Positions 10,261 to 20,867 of a stretch of 64,000 nt of DNA are shown here, piece after piece. The stretch is from Sphaerosporella brunnea (taxonomy: Eukaryota; Ascomycota; Pezizomycetes; Pezizales; Pyronemataceae). Positions within the stretch are counted from its first letter, which is position 1. Each line of letters begins with the position of its first letter. Position numbers and translations under genes: made by a program. Location of the stretch: positions 1 to 64,000 of the forward strand of contig VXIS01000252.1 of assembly GCA_008704415.1 (NCBI GenBank). The letters run 5' to 3'. The notes under the pieces were generated by a model. The model ran no database searches and was not told where the DNA came from. It saw only the letters and a program-made list of their open reading frames with translations.

Positions 10261-10969
10261 GATGATTGAACGCGAAGTGCGGGCGTTGCTGTTTGATCTC
10301 CGGAGGTGGTTGTTAAGGGTTACGAACACACCATGACGACGACGCCTGATTTATGAGATGAGAGACTTTGCGGTGGCGAAGGGATTCAAATTTTTTCACC
10401 GTGGCTAAGAAAGGGTCCACCGATTCAAAGGGTCCACTGAGGCGAACCTGCGAGTCTGTCGCCCACAGCGACACCGTCAGCTGACGGTCTGCTCATGGCA
10501 CGTGGTCCGCCAACGCGACAAGCATGATACGAATAGGAGGAACCGGTGACGGCCGACAATGTTGCGCGGGTCGGAAAGACACCTATATGCACCGACAGGA
10601 CCGCGATGTTCACATTCCTGACCGGCGATGTGTTTACTAGGGGACCGCGTTCGGCCTCTATACGGGACGAGTTGTTATAAGCTAGCTGATCCAATCTGGG
10701 GGCCGGCACGGTCTCTAAAAGCTGCTGCGCAACACACGTGTGATTTTTAAGCAAACATGTAATCCAACGCCGCCGTTTCAGTGCGACTCCTCCTGCCGTT
10801 GCGTTGAAACTCGCACTCTCCGCTGCGTCTCACAATTCACCAAACCAATTCTTCAAATGCACCTCCCGGCACGAATGAAGCACCTCGTGGAGAGCATCCC
10901 CCTGCTTAAACCCCGACAACCACGTGAGTTCGACGGTACCTTTGAAAGCCGCCTTGACCGACGTTGGTC
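10261..10969. other. Intergenic, no supported gene
   Basis: Only short frames are present. I see no inverted ends, tandem repeats or conserved motifs. Confidence 0.4.
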
Positions 10970-11400
10970 CCAACATCCTGCCCGAACGTAGCCCTGCAAA
11001 CTACGGTTAGATGGCTGGACTCCCAAGCAATGACTAATCTCGGTCCCAACCCTGCTCGGCAGCCGCACATCGAGGCTGGGCTCACCAGCTGGTGTCCCAA
11101 GCTTGGCGCTCCCAAGCGTTGACTAAGCGTCGTGGCAATCCCTGGTCGCCAGCGGACTAGCGGGACGCCCAAGGTTGGCACTCCGAAGCTCGCAATCCGC
11201 ACTCCCAAGCTTGGCGCTCCGAAGCTCCCAAACGTGCCGCACTCGCACCGTACGCACTCCTCAGTGTTGACTCATCAGAATCCCGAACCGTGGAACAGCG
11301 AGGCTGGCTCTAGAGCGTTGAGAGAGAAAAAAGCCTTCGATGACCTACGCGGCATCGTAAACGCTGCGTCGCGCGTGCGGTGTATGGCTGCGCGGTAAGT
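10970..11400 (+). repeat. AAGCTTGG-motif repeat field, first block
   Basis: Contains copies of CCCAAGCTTGGCGCTCC at about 11096 and 11209. It also holds longer segments re-used at 13.4-14.2 kb, for example the stretch around 11129-11200 (copied at 13402-13465) and around 11233-11296 (copied at 14098-14160). Confidence 0.7.
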
Positions 11401-11460
11401 GTCTTGCAAGGATAGGCAACAGGATAGTCCGGATTGGAGTGCATAACAGCAGGCGAAGAC

Positions 11461-11660
11461 TGCATGCGAGTGATGCGCTGTGCCGTATATTACGCCAAGA
11501 TTACATACGAGTGATGTGCTGTGCCGAAAATTACGCCAAGATTACATACGGGTGATGCGCTGTGCCGAATATTACGCCAAGATTACGTGTGAGTGATGGG
11601 TTGTGCCATGCATTACGCCAAGATGACGCCAAGATAACTCCAAGACTACATATGAGTGAT
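11461..11660 (+). repeat. 41-bp tandem repeat, four units plus partial
   Basis: Units start near 11467, 11508, 11550 and 11591 and share GAGTGATG, CTGTGCCG and ATTACGCCAAGATTAC. The last unit is partly rearranged. Confidence 0.85.
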
Positions 11661-11759
11661 GTCGCAGGGAGTGATTTCGGAAATCTGAGGTAGAGAAGAG
11701 AAATGTCTTCCAGCAACCGCAACATGGGTAAAGTGTGATGGCTCATGCTGGAAATGGGT

Positions 11760-11971
11760 AAATAGTGATGCAGCGATGCGTGGCACTCCGGCGCTTGGCT
11801 TGATGCTCCGACCATTGCCGGCGCGATGCACTTCGAAGCTTGGCGTTCCCAAGTGTTGACTCATCGCATGCCCACGCCCTGCCCATTAGTCGTGACTTGC
11901 GTCACTGCAGCGAGGCTTGCCTGCCTAGCCGGCTCCGAAGCTTGGCGCTCCCAAGCGTTGACTAAGCATCG
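11760..11971 (+). repeat. AAGCTTGG-motif repeat field, second block
   Basis: Segment 11825-11971 is a diverged copy of about 13960-14095, including AAGCTTGGCGTTCCCAAGTG and CAGCGAGGCTTGCCTGCC. It ends in CGTTGACTAAGCATCGTA, where the nested TA-element insertion begins. Confidence 0.7.
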
Positions 11972-12012
11972 TATGGTTCCGTGCACCTTAAACCTGGAAC
12001 TTTGCTAGCATA

Positions 12013-12976
12013 TCGTCTGGGTCTTAAGCAATGCGGGCCGGAGGGGTGGGGTGTTGCCAAGCTCTCAAAAAGCTAATTTCTAAAGACTCGCGCGCGGGCG
12101 ACGCTGTACCGTAGAGCTTCGGTACTAAGGCAATTTCACAGGATCCAAAGCACAGTCCTTTTCAAGTAAACCCGGGGCAATTGAGCCGAAGATGGTGTGC
12201 AGGATGGTGAGAGGATGACGAAAAGGCTGGTCTGCCCGCGCCGCGGAACGAAACTGAGAAGGATGTGCAGCAAACAATTGTGGGCCCGGCAGCACCAACT
12301 TGAACATGGCGCCCAAGCTCAACACCAGACCGAATAAACGGACCGTAAAGCATTATTGGTGAAAGGGGAGCGGATCTGGCTGGCTGGAGTTCATGTTTTC
12401 TTTGCTTTTGTTTGAAATGGTTGAAATTTGAGGTCGCATAATCATGAGCTTTTTTATGACACCCGGCGTCACCCGCGCGCAGACGAATTTCGTGCGAGCC
12501 TTTTCGTTATCCCCCACCATCCTCCACACCATCCTCGGCTTGATCGCCCTGCGTTTACTTGAAAAGAACCGTGCTTTGGGTCCGGTGAAATTGCCGTAGT
12601 TCCGAAGCTCTACGGTATCTAATTTTTATTTACAGCAGCAGAACCACTACAGTGCCGGCGTTGTTGGTCGTCCATCCCCCATAGTAAACTTCCTCGGGGT
12701 ATCCAAATAGCTCAGGATCTAGGCCTTCTTTCTATTGGTAGACCGGCACCGGGTGCTTTTCACAGGGGCATCGCTACCGGCATCCTTTTTGGACCGTACC
12801 GGGGAGCCTGCTCAGGATGCCGCTCACCACCCGCGCCCCGCCTTTTGATCATCATTGAAGTGGTGAACAAACCCAAATTGTGACCGCGACGTCCAATCCC
12901 ACCGATAGAAAACCCTCGACACCCGCAACCTTACCACCCCCGCCCCTCCGGCCCGCGTTGCTTAAGACCCAGACGA
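12013..12976. mobile_element. TA-target element B, nested in A
   Basis: Ends are TCGTCTGGGTCTTAAGCA and TGCTTAAGACCCAGACGA-like (one variant base), flanked by TA at 12011-12012 and 12977-12978. The inverted ends extend about 45 bp. No transposase frame is visible inside. It contains element C. Confidence 0.85.
12109..12615. mobile_element. TA-target element C, nested in B
   Basis: Ends are CCGTAGAGCTTCGG and CCGAAGCTCTACGG, perfectly inverted, flanked by TA at 12107-12108 and 12616-12617. The inverted repeat is unusually long, about 95 bp with a few differences (12109-12205 against 12520-12615), so the element can fold back almost to its centre. Confidence 0.85.
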
Positions 12977-12983
12977 TACGGTA

Positions 12984-13365
12984 GTTTGGGATTACCCGGA
13001 GTAACCTCACCGAGTTGACGTCACGCATACCCGAGCAAGCCCCAAGCGATTGGGGTTAATATTTTCACGTGATACCACACCGACGCCGACACTGACACCA
13101 GCCGATCGATTGAAGTTTGCATCAGCAACGGCCAAAATCGCCATCCTCGACAGTGGCCTGACAGTTGGGATCCAGATAAAGGCAACTGTGGGAGATAGGA
13201 AAAAGGGCAAGGGATTATGGATGCATATCGCAATGCGAAACTCTACGGAACCGTTGGATTCGAGGATCGGGTATATAAAAACCACCAGAGAGTGAACGAC
13301 AGAGTTTTTGAGTGTCTCGTAGCTACAACGGACTTCAACTCAGTGTACTCCGGGTAATGCCAAAC
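12984..13365. mobile_element. TA-target element D, nested in A
   Basis: Ends are GTTTGGGATTACCCGGAGT and ACTCCGGGTAATGCCAAAC, inverted with one mismatch in 19, flanked by TA at 12982-12983 and 13366-13367. Only CGG separates its left TA from the right TA of element B. Confidence 0.8.
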
Positions 13366-13401
13366 TAGTGAAGGTCCAGGTTTGAAGCGCACGGAACCAT
13401 A

Positions 13402-14750
13402 GCAATCCCTGGCTGCCAGCGGACTAGCGGCACGCCCAAGGTTGGCACTGCGACGCTCGCAATCATGCCGCACTCCCAAGCTTGGCGCTCCCACGTGTTT
13501 CGTCAGCGTAGCTCTGAGCCCTGGTCGGCAGCGGCACATCGGAGCTCGGCAAGGCGAAGCTGGGAGGACGGGTTGGCATTGCAAGATTCGGTTACCAACG
13601 CTTGGCACTCCGAAGATCCCAAGCCTGCTGCACTCGCTTCCAAGTATTAGCGTAGTTCCAAGCCCTGGTGCTGCACATCGAAGCTTGGCGCAATGACGGG
13701 CTGGGCTTGCAAGCAGCCGTCGCCACCGGCGCACTCCGGCGCTTGGCTTGATGCTCCGAAGATTGCGGGCTTTGAAGCTTGGCGTTGGCTGATCGTTCAT
13801 GCCAGCAGCTCTACGCTGAGTAAGCGTTCTCCGAAGCTTGCATCACCACACCGAAGCTGGCCACCGCGAAGCTGGGCAGGCTAGCTGGCCTCCCAAGCTC
13901 GGCTCCTCCAAGTATTAACTGCTCGGAGTTCAAGCCATCATTGCATCGGCAGATTCCCGGCGTGCCAAGCTTGGCGTTCCCAAGTGTTGTCGCATCGCAT
14001 TCCCACGCTCTGCACATCAGTCGGGGCTTCCGTCACCGCAGCGAGGCTTGCCTGCCTAGCCGGCTCCCAAGCTTGGCGCTCCGAATCTCTCAATTGTGCC
14101 GCACTCCCATCGTACGCGCTCCTCAGTGTTGACGAATCGGAATCCCGAACCCTTGAACGGCCCACGATCCGTCGCGCTCTCGAGCGTTGATGCATCGTAT
14201 TTCCAAACCTCTCACAGCGAATCTGGGCGGACCTGGTGGCCTCGCCACCTTGCTGTACGCACCGCTAAGATTGGCAGCTATGCTTCCAAGCTTGGCGCTC
14301 CCATGCTTGGCGGGAATACTCTTGAGGGGGGTCGCGCCTACACCATATACAGTATACAAGGGACCTGTGGCGCACAATTAGATAAAACGTGCATTACTAA
14401 GATGCGGCGACTAGTTCTCTCATCATCACCGTTAAAATTAATTCAAGCCCGCGCCCTATCAATACGTGCTTTAATTAATTACAAAGTGCGCGCCACAGGT
14501 GGCTCCCTTGTATACTGTATACGGTGTAGTCGCTACCCCACTGTCACAACGCTCGAGAGTATTCCGCTTGGCTCTCCCAAGCGTTGCAGTCGCAATCCCC
14601 GCCCGGCACGTAGCGATGCTTGGCACCGCGCCGCTGGGCTGGCTAGATAGCCACACACCCCGCCGATTCGCTGACTAACCTGCCTACCGTCGACGATCCC
14701 AAGCTCGGCGCTCCCAAGTTTGCTAGCCAGCCGCACCGCACGGTTGTCGC
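13402..14750 (+). repeat. AAGCTTGG-motif repeat field, third block
   Basis: AAGCTTGGCG-type motifs recur at about 13478, 13680, 13775, 13968, 14068 and 14288, often flanked by CCC and CTCCC. The block also repeats longer segments of the first two blocks. Open frames across it are by-products of the repeats. Confidence 0.7.
14341..14526. mobile_element. 186-bp TA-target MITE
   Basis: Ends are CACCATATACAGTATACAAG and CTTGTATACTGTATACGGTG, inverted with one mismatch, flanked by TA at 14339-14340 and 14527-14528. Inverted identity continues inward to a GTGGCGC block. The centre is AT-rich and non-coding. Confidence 0.85.
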
Positions 14751-16203
14751 TGCCAGCAACACTGACTATCCGCGATCTCCATTTTGTGGGGGTCGGCTGC
14801 ACTGATTCTTTGCAACTGCATGCGGCAGACGCGGAAGGTCTGCAGCTCATTGCCAACGCGAATGCCGGGGAGCTGGTTATATAATTCGGTGTCTGCTGCA
14901 AGCGGGCGTCGAGGTTGGTACGTCGCCGGTCATGCCGCGTGTTCGTACGATGTGTTTCGACCTGTTGGTCAGCGTCACCGTGGCAGTGATTATGCAGCAT
15001 GCCGCTGTCAACTGACCGACGTTTCTATAGACAACACCTGTTACCGGAATTAGCTGTGTTATTACTCCCATGGCGCAGCACTGATGCCTGGCCTGACTCC
15101 CGGCAGCCTTTTGGGCGTACCTCCAACGACCAGCTTCCAATTTAGCGTCTCAAAGTCGGAGATAAGGGTTGCAGTCGGCCAGGGAGAATTTCAAGCTGCT
15201 CGGCAGGCAGTATTACTTCGGACCGCTGGGGGGGATCATGAGGTGCTATGACCGGGGAAGAATGCACAATCAGCCTGCGCGCAAGATGCTGCATGGTAGC
15301 CGCTGCTAGATCGCCACTGCTAGTTGCACTGTTCATGGGAAACGTCTGCTGCAGCTCAACCCCTGCTGCGGTTCATCACTGCCAATGGTTGCGTTGCCAG
15401 CTAGAGAGCGAACGCTCTGCCCCCGCGCGATATGCGTCGGTGCAGAAGGTGCAACCACGGTCCTGTACAGACGGCCCCTCCGACGCGCCGGGTCATGGGT
15501 GGCATGGCCTGCCAACGCAGCCGGCGATGGGCAATTTGTTCGGTCAGTGTTCCTCACAGTGCAGTCCGACCAATCCTGAGCGCGGACCGCATCATGCAGT
15601 GCATTGCCCGGGGCCAGCAAGTCCTTTGGATGGGGGGGGGAGGTATCGACTGGAACGCCCCAGCGCAGTAATGTACTACACAAGGATTTTATTTACAAAC
15701 CGCCCTCGCCCTCAAAACACATATCCCAACCGCCGGCCATGTAGTTGATATATCCTTCGCGCGCTCCCAAAACTCCTTGATGCATCACATCACGCTCAGG
15801 TGCCCCCCATGAAGTTGCCGGATACAGAACGCATTGAACATCTCTCGAAGCTCAGCGATCTCAGCATGGCTCGAGTGGATGAGCCCATCCCTGTGCTAGC
15901 TTGGCAGTCACTCCAAGGTGTTGCGACGCGGAGTGATCAAGAACAGGCAAGAAAGCAGGGCACCAAGCGGTGGGGGGGGCGGGGAAAATGGCAAGGAGCC
16001 GAGTGGTGGAGGACGTGGACGAATGCACGCCGCCGAGGAGCGGGGGAGGCAGCGGGCTTGATAATCGGCAGCCCATCTCAAAAGAAGCAAACTGGCAGTC
16101 AAAGAAAACTGCACGGCTGGAAGCTCTGACACAGGCTCTTATATAGCCTAACCGTGTTCGCAAGCTCCTCTTTACAGACTCTGAAGCTTTTGTTTGTTGT
16201 ATG
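14751..16203. other. Intergenic, no supported gene
   Basis: Frames of 60-170 residues occur on both strands but overlap one another and show no domain, so I treat them as chance. No repeat structure was found. Confidence 0.4.
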
Positions 16204-16333
16204 CAGTGTTCTCAGTGGCCAGCCCAAACAGCCGGCGGGCTTTTTGATCAGCCCAAACAGCCAGCCGGGCTTTTTGATCAGCCCACATCCGCCCAACGCA
16301 GCCGACCGTGCGGGCTGGCTGTTGAGAACACTG
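16204..16333. mobile_element. 130-bp hAT-type MITE with perfect 8-bp duplication
   Basis: Ends are CAGTGTTCTCA and TGAGAACACTG, perfect inverted copies. GTTGTATG lies at 16196-16203 and again at 16334-16341, a perfect 8-bp target duplication. The interior contains two direct copies of GGGCTTTTTGATCAGCCCA. It belongs to the same family as the 52-bp element at 20748. Confidence 0.93.
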
Positions 16334-16341
16334 GTTGTATG

Positions 16342-17070
16342 TATGTAGCGCCAGAGGGGGTGTCGGAGAGATTCATTGTTGCGCACTGCTACGTGCCACT
16401 TGGGAGTGCGGACAACGGGTGAAGAAGCCTCTCTTCGAATGCCGGCAGAATTGCGCGAGCTCTTGGTGACTTACAGGTTGATGACGATTAAAGCTTTTGT
16501 TCAGGCAGTAGCGAACGAGACTGCGGATTGATGATGTTCGGAGGTGGATGTTTTGGGTGGCAACACAGCGGAAGGCTCACGATGTTAGAATTTCCGATGG
16601 AGTGGTAACCCAGATTGGATCGAAATAGCGAATTGAGCAGCGGCAGCTACGGGCAAAGATAGAGGTTCTTTTGTTCTTCGGCGCATGTTGACCCCGCACG
16701 CTCGCACGTTCAGGCTCACGGCATCAAGATCGTACATAAGTAAGGACTGTAGGCTGGTACAGTCCTCCGGGCTCATGGACCAGATTTTCCAGTCCTGAAT
16801 CAATCACGGGTTGGATCGCTTCAGTGCTCTGTCGACTGCGAACTTGAGTGGACTATGGCAGACCGCCCCGGCCCGTGAGTAACAACACTGCTCGTGCCAT
16901 GGCGACCAGTTCAATCACGCGCAGGTCATGTTCACCTTTGCCCATATTGATCGCGTGCACGTTGCGCAATCATGGAGCAGGCATCCTCGCTTGGTGGCCC
17001 CTGCTCATCACGCGAGTAATTGGTCGTATTAAAAGTTCAAACATGACGTGTGGCTGAATGTCTAATTGCA
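16342..17070. other. Intergenic, no supported gene
   Basis: Downstream flank of the minus-strand F-box gene. I see no domain or repeat. Confidence 0.4.
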
Positions 17071-18209
17071 CTACATCTCCGGCAGAAACAACCCCAGCCG
17101 CTCCAAGCGACTATCATCCCAAACGGCCAAGTCATACCGCACCTCAGCTTCAAGAGATGCCGATTCCACTAGAGATTGCAATCCCGCTACGGTGATGACG
17201 TCCCCCGCAGTTGCACGCAAACATGCTTCATACTCATATGCGGGCATCTCCCGGTGCTTACAAATACAGCGCGGCGGGAAGGCGGTGGGATCGTCTCTGC
17301 GGTTCTTCCGGTCGGCCTTAAAGAGCATTGGCCAGGTTCGGTAGCAGCTGGGTAAGATGCGGAGGTATGTTTTCAAGATGCTTAATGTGGCTTGGAATGA
17401 GAACAGCAGTGAGTGCAGCGTCGGTAGGTCTAGGTGGGCGAGGGCGTATACTGTTGTTGGGTTGGCCGTGTCTTCTGTAGTTCTAGTCGTTAGTACTGCT
17501 GCAACTGCCGGGGGGAAGGGGACGTGCCGTGGGAGCTCAAGAAACAAGCGCGGATGAATGACGTGCTGTAACCTCTGAAGGAAGAACCGCCGATGTATTC
17601 ATCCGTCACCTGTCTTCCGTGCAAGACACACAAGCGATCCAGCTTTTTGTGGATATACCGGCAGATCGTTGCGAGTTCAGCGGCTTCCCAGAGGCTGTAG
17701 CGCGACATGTACGTTTTTGCGAAGGACAAATCTTCCGAGCGGGAGCTCCCTGTGCTGGCGGACGTGGTGCCGGCGGCAGCGGTGGCACGCGTTAACATCC
17801 ACAACCGATAGAACGCGCGCTGGATCCGGAGAAGTTCTGACGGGGAAGGAGGACTGTATTCCTGAGAGGACAGCTCCGGCAGACTGTCCTCGCAAAACCG
17901 GCGACACCAGGAACTGACCAATCGTTGGTTGACACATAGCGTATCGAGGACCTCGCCACGAACGTCGCTTGATCCGTCCCGCAGTGCTGCGACGCAGTCC
18001 TGCTGTAACAGATAATCGATTTCGACGATGATGGATGCCAACGGGATCTCCGTGTCCAGAACACGTTCCATCACATCATGCCGGGCGATGGTGAAAGCTT
18101 CGTAGATGGCACGTGAGGTGAATATTGCTGCCCCGAGTGAGCGAAGATCGGGCAGCTTGCTGAGGATTTCGATGCGGAGCTCGGGGGGAAGGCTGCATAG
18201 TGTCGCCAT
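17071..18209 (-). CDS. F-box protein, disrupted or with a 35-nt intron
   Basis: The frame from ATG 18209 opens with MATLCSLPPELRIEILSKLP, an N-terminal F-box (LPPELRIEILSKLPDLRSL...FTSRAIYEAF). F-box proteins recruit substrates to SCF ubiquitin ligases through Skp1. The first frame stops at 17490, but a second frame continues sensibly from about 17574 to 17071 (HPRLFLELPRHVPFP to WDDSRLERLGLFLPEM), giving about 368 residues. A candidate intron, GTGACG...TTCAG at 17609-17575, joins the frames in phase but is only 35 nt, so a one-base frameshift is the alternative. The C-terminal W-D-x-x-R-L ending is of a type I associate with fungal F-box proteins. Substrate unknown. Confidence 0.6.
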
Positions 18210-18255
18210 GGTGTGAGTGGGTTGGTTGACTGCAAGGATTTCGGGCGAGTGGGGC

Positions 18256-18266
18256 GCTTTTATATT
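18256..18266 (-). promoter_or_regulatory. TATA box of the F-box gene
   Basis: AATATAAAAG on the minus strand, about 50 bp upstream of the chosen start at 18209. This spacing supports the 18209 start over the longer reading from 18272. Confidence 0.5.
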
Positions 18267-18269
18267 TGT

Positions 18270-19729
18270 CAATGGCGACTCGTGAATTCAAGGACTCAAA
18301 TCCATGTGTAACCCAAACCCTACCTTTGCCCCAGTCACACGCTGTAGGTGAGAGCTATCTATTGAATACAGCGACCGCCGACCCCTTCCCCATCACCTTC
18401 GCCCTCCTCATCCTACGGACCCTCCTTATTCTCCTCGGTCTCCAACGTCAAGCTGACACCATCACTGCGGGCTCAGAAGCGCAGGCATTTGTCCCATCGA
18501 TGGTAAATCTCTCGGCTATGGAGGTTCTCTCAGCGGTGATCGTGGATGTCTCGGCGATGCGGAGCTTAAATTACATCATATCCCCGCAGCTGGAAGGGTA
18601 AGCTTTGAAGGAAGAGCTTGGGGGGGGCAAGATGAGCAAAATGATGAGGACGAGAACAGTCGGAGAAAAGTGGATTGGAACGAGAGCACGAGTATTTGGA
18701 GAATCTCCTTGCAAGTTTCTCCATTCCACCAGATCCTGAGTGCTCAGCGGAACCAGCCAACAAACTATGAGAGTTAAAACCCGGGTGACAAGGTCGACTC
18801 AGCATGCCCGCTTCCCAAATTTCGATGATTTCACGCGCAGATGCACGACGATGCAGAGTCAACGTGTATCGATCCTTTTGGAGCCGGCTAGGAGCTATCA
18901 GTGCCTGCTGGACCCGGCGTGGCTGCACTCGCCAGAGCGTGGCGTGGCGTCGCTTTCCGCACAAAAGCGTAGGGTTTCACGTGACCAGGCGCTGCAGAGA
19001 CCGCCAAGTGATAATGGGATGGCTCGCAAACTGCTGGTTTCCGTGGCAACGGGGTTGCTAACAGCGGAACACCTGGCATCGTGCGACTCACACGGCTGCC
19101 ATCTTCACATGACACGCGCTTCCGGTGTATGTGCACATCGGTCACACTTCGGTTTGAGAAGGATGTGATGGCTTTGTGTAGATTCCTGGATTGACTCACG
19201 TTCTCAGCGAGAGCGGCGTAGGGCAGTTGCAGGAGGTGTGATACCTCCGCGGGGTTGGGGAGTAGCTATGGCTGCAGCGATTGATCGCCTGGCTGGCTGG
19301 CTGGCTGGCTTCTACACGGCATCGAACGGGATCTCTCTCAACGCCGTGTGTCTGTATGCCTTTATTCATGTCTGCGGAACCATGGCGGGTGGAGATGCAG
19401 CGAGACTCACTGGAGCACACAAAAGGACTGGCTGGGTAACTAGCTGGTCACTGGGAATTGGTTCGCACGAGGAGAGTTGGTAGTACATACAAAGCGCTGA
19501 GACCTCAAGTCACATCTACAAGAAAAGGAAGAAAAGGGCAAATCTCGCCACCTCGCAAGGCAGCCAAGTGGCAAGATGTTTTTTGCTTTCACCGTCGTCG
19601 GCATCGCCCATGACGGCGAGGAGGAAAAAAAACGACCCGCAGCATCGCCCCTTGCCCCTAAAACGCCCTCTGTTCCGCTCTGATAATGGTAGGTCACGAG
19701 CCATCGCTTCATTATTCAGGTTGTCGACG
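18270..19729. other. Intergenic, no supported gene
   Basis: Several overlapping frames of up to 142 residues exist on both strands without recognisable domains. Only a short CTGG run near 19290 stands out. Confidence 0.4.
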
Positions 19730-20100
19730 CAGCGTGAGAAGGTGAGGAGTAGAGAAGGAGAGACAGACACAAGGAGCGAAGGAGAGAAGGAGAGAAGCAG
19801 AGACGGAGAGAAGAGGAGAGAAGGAGGCCAAACGCAGAGAAGAGAGGAGAGAAGGAGAGAAGCAGAGACGGAGAGAAGAGGAGAGAAGGAGGCCAAACGC
19901 AGAGAAGAGAGGAGAGACGGAGAGACGGAGAAAAGAGACGAGAGAAGGAGGCCAGACGGAGAGAAGAGAGGAGACAAAGCGAGGAGGAGAGAAGTAGAGG
20001 AGAGAAAGCGAGGACGCGAAAAGAAGAGGAGAGGAGCCCAGGAGAGGAAGATGGAAGGAGGAGGAGGCGAGGATGCGACGAGACTCGAAGGAGGCAAGAC
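19730..20100 (+). repeat. GA-rich tract with 64-bp tandem repeats
   Basis: Almost pure purine on the plus strand, made of GAGAGAAGGAGAGAAGCAGA-like blocks. Two long blocks containing AGGAGGCCAAACGCAGAGAAG repeat with a period near 64 bp. The long frames here (Arg/Glu-rich plus, Ser/Leu-rich minus) are consequences of the simple sequence. Such tracts can form triplex or H-DNA. Confidence 0.85.
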
Positions 20101-20254
20101 GAGGAGTGGGCGGTATCTATCCCTATATAGCAGTTGGTGTGGCGTTTTTCCTGCGGCGTTTTACAGTGGCGGTGGCGTGTACCGTTGTGGCGGTTGCGGG
20201 AGGCTGAAGCCAAGCGAGCTCTACCATTCCGAAGCGGAGCGAGTAGATCTACAA

Positions 20255-20340
20255 TTCTATTTATGCGTGCCGGTGCTCGCGGTGAAGTGAGACGGTGTTG
20301 ACTCCTCGACCAACTACCTCCTCTCTTTACTTTACTGCTG
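20255..20340 (+). repeat. Direct repeat shared with 22105-22195
   Basis: Shares GTGAGACGGT, CTCCTCGAC and CTACCTCCTCTCTTTACTTT with the segment at 22105-22195. The pair flanks the SINE-like and pogo-like elements. Confidence 0.65.
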
Positions 20341-20747
20341 CAACCGCGGAATAGGGGAGTTCAGACTGGCGGCTTCTCGCTTGGTTTTGGGTGTGAAGAT
20401 TTCGTGTTAAAAGTAGACGGAAAACTTGGTTTTTGTTTGAACTCCCCCAGGAAAAGTAGATCAAAAAACAGTTTTTCTTAGCGGGGGGAGTCTAGGCGAG
20501 CGAACTCTTCTTTCCAACTGGCAAGTGAAGTAAAGGAAAGAAAGCGCAGGATGGTGGAGTCAGAGCAAAAAAAATTCACTAGCGGAGAACCTTTCTGACA
20601 CAGAAACCAGCGAAACTTTACAAAAAAAGAAGAACCGCATGCGGAGAAGGTTCGACACAAGGATTTTTCCGTGAAGTTTTGACATTAAAACTTCGCCAGT
20701 CTGAACTCTCATAATATATATCCATTTTGGCATCGTATTGTAGTCAG

Positions 20748-20799
20748 CAGTGATCTCAGTAGCCGAAACAGCCAGGCGGGCTCGCTGTTGAGAACACTG
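20748..20799. mobile_element. 52-bp hAT-type micro-MITE with perfect 8-bp duplication
   Basis: Begins CAGTGATCTCAGTAGCC and ends CTGTTGAGAACACTG. GTAGTCAG lies at 20740-20747 and again at 20800-20807, a perfect 8-bp duplication. Terminal and internal blocks (AAACAGCCAGGCGGGCT) match the 130-bp MITE at 16204-16333, so it is a smaller member of that family. One base of the left inverted end has changed (T to A). Confidence 0.92.
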
Positions 20800-20867
20800 G
20801 TAGTCAGTCGGCATCGGTGTAAGCGGTCCCGTGCGTTCACGGCCGCCGAAAAGTATACCTCAACGCA

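Larger units (their letters stand above)
11974..13399. mobile_element. Outer TA-target element A of a nested set
   Basis: Ends are TGGTTCCGTGCACCTTAAAC and, inverted, GTTTGAAGCGCACGGAACCA, each flanked by TA (11972-11973 and 13400-13401). The uninterrupted target is present in paralogous form near 11112-11150: ACTAAGCGTCGTGGCAATCC there corresponds to ACTAAGCATCG-TA here joined to TA-GCAATCC. The same termini bound the Tc1/mariner-like relic at 50809-51662, so this is a deletion derivative of that family. Removing elements B and D leaves only about 75 bp of element A. Confidence 0.85.

Noticed and set aside
19568..20290. Long open frames (240 residues plus, 193 residues minus) over the GA-rich tract
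   Set aside because: They are Arg/Glu- or Ser/Leu-only translations of simple purine repeats and would be open in any purine-rich sequence.
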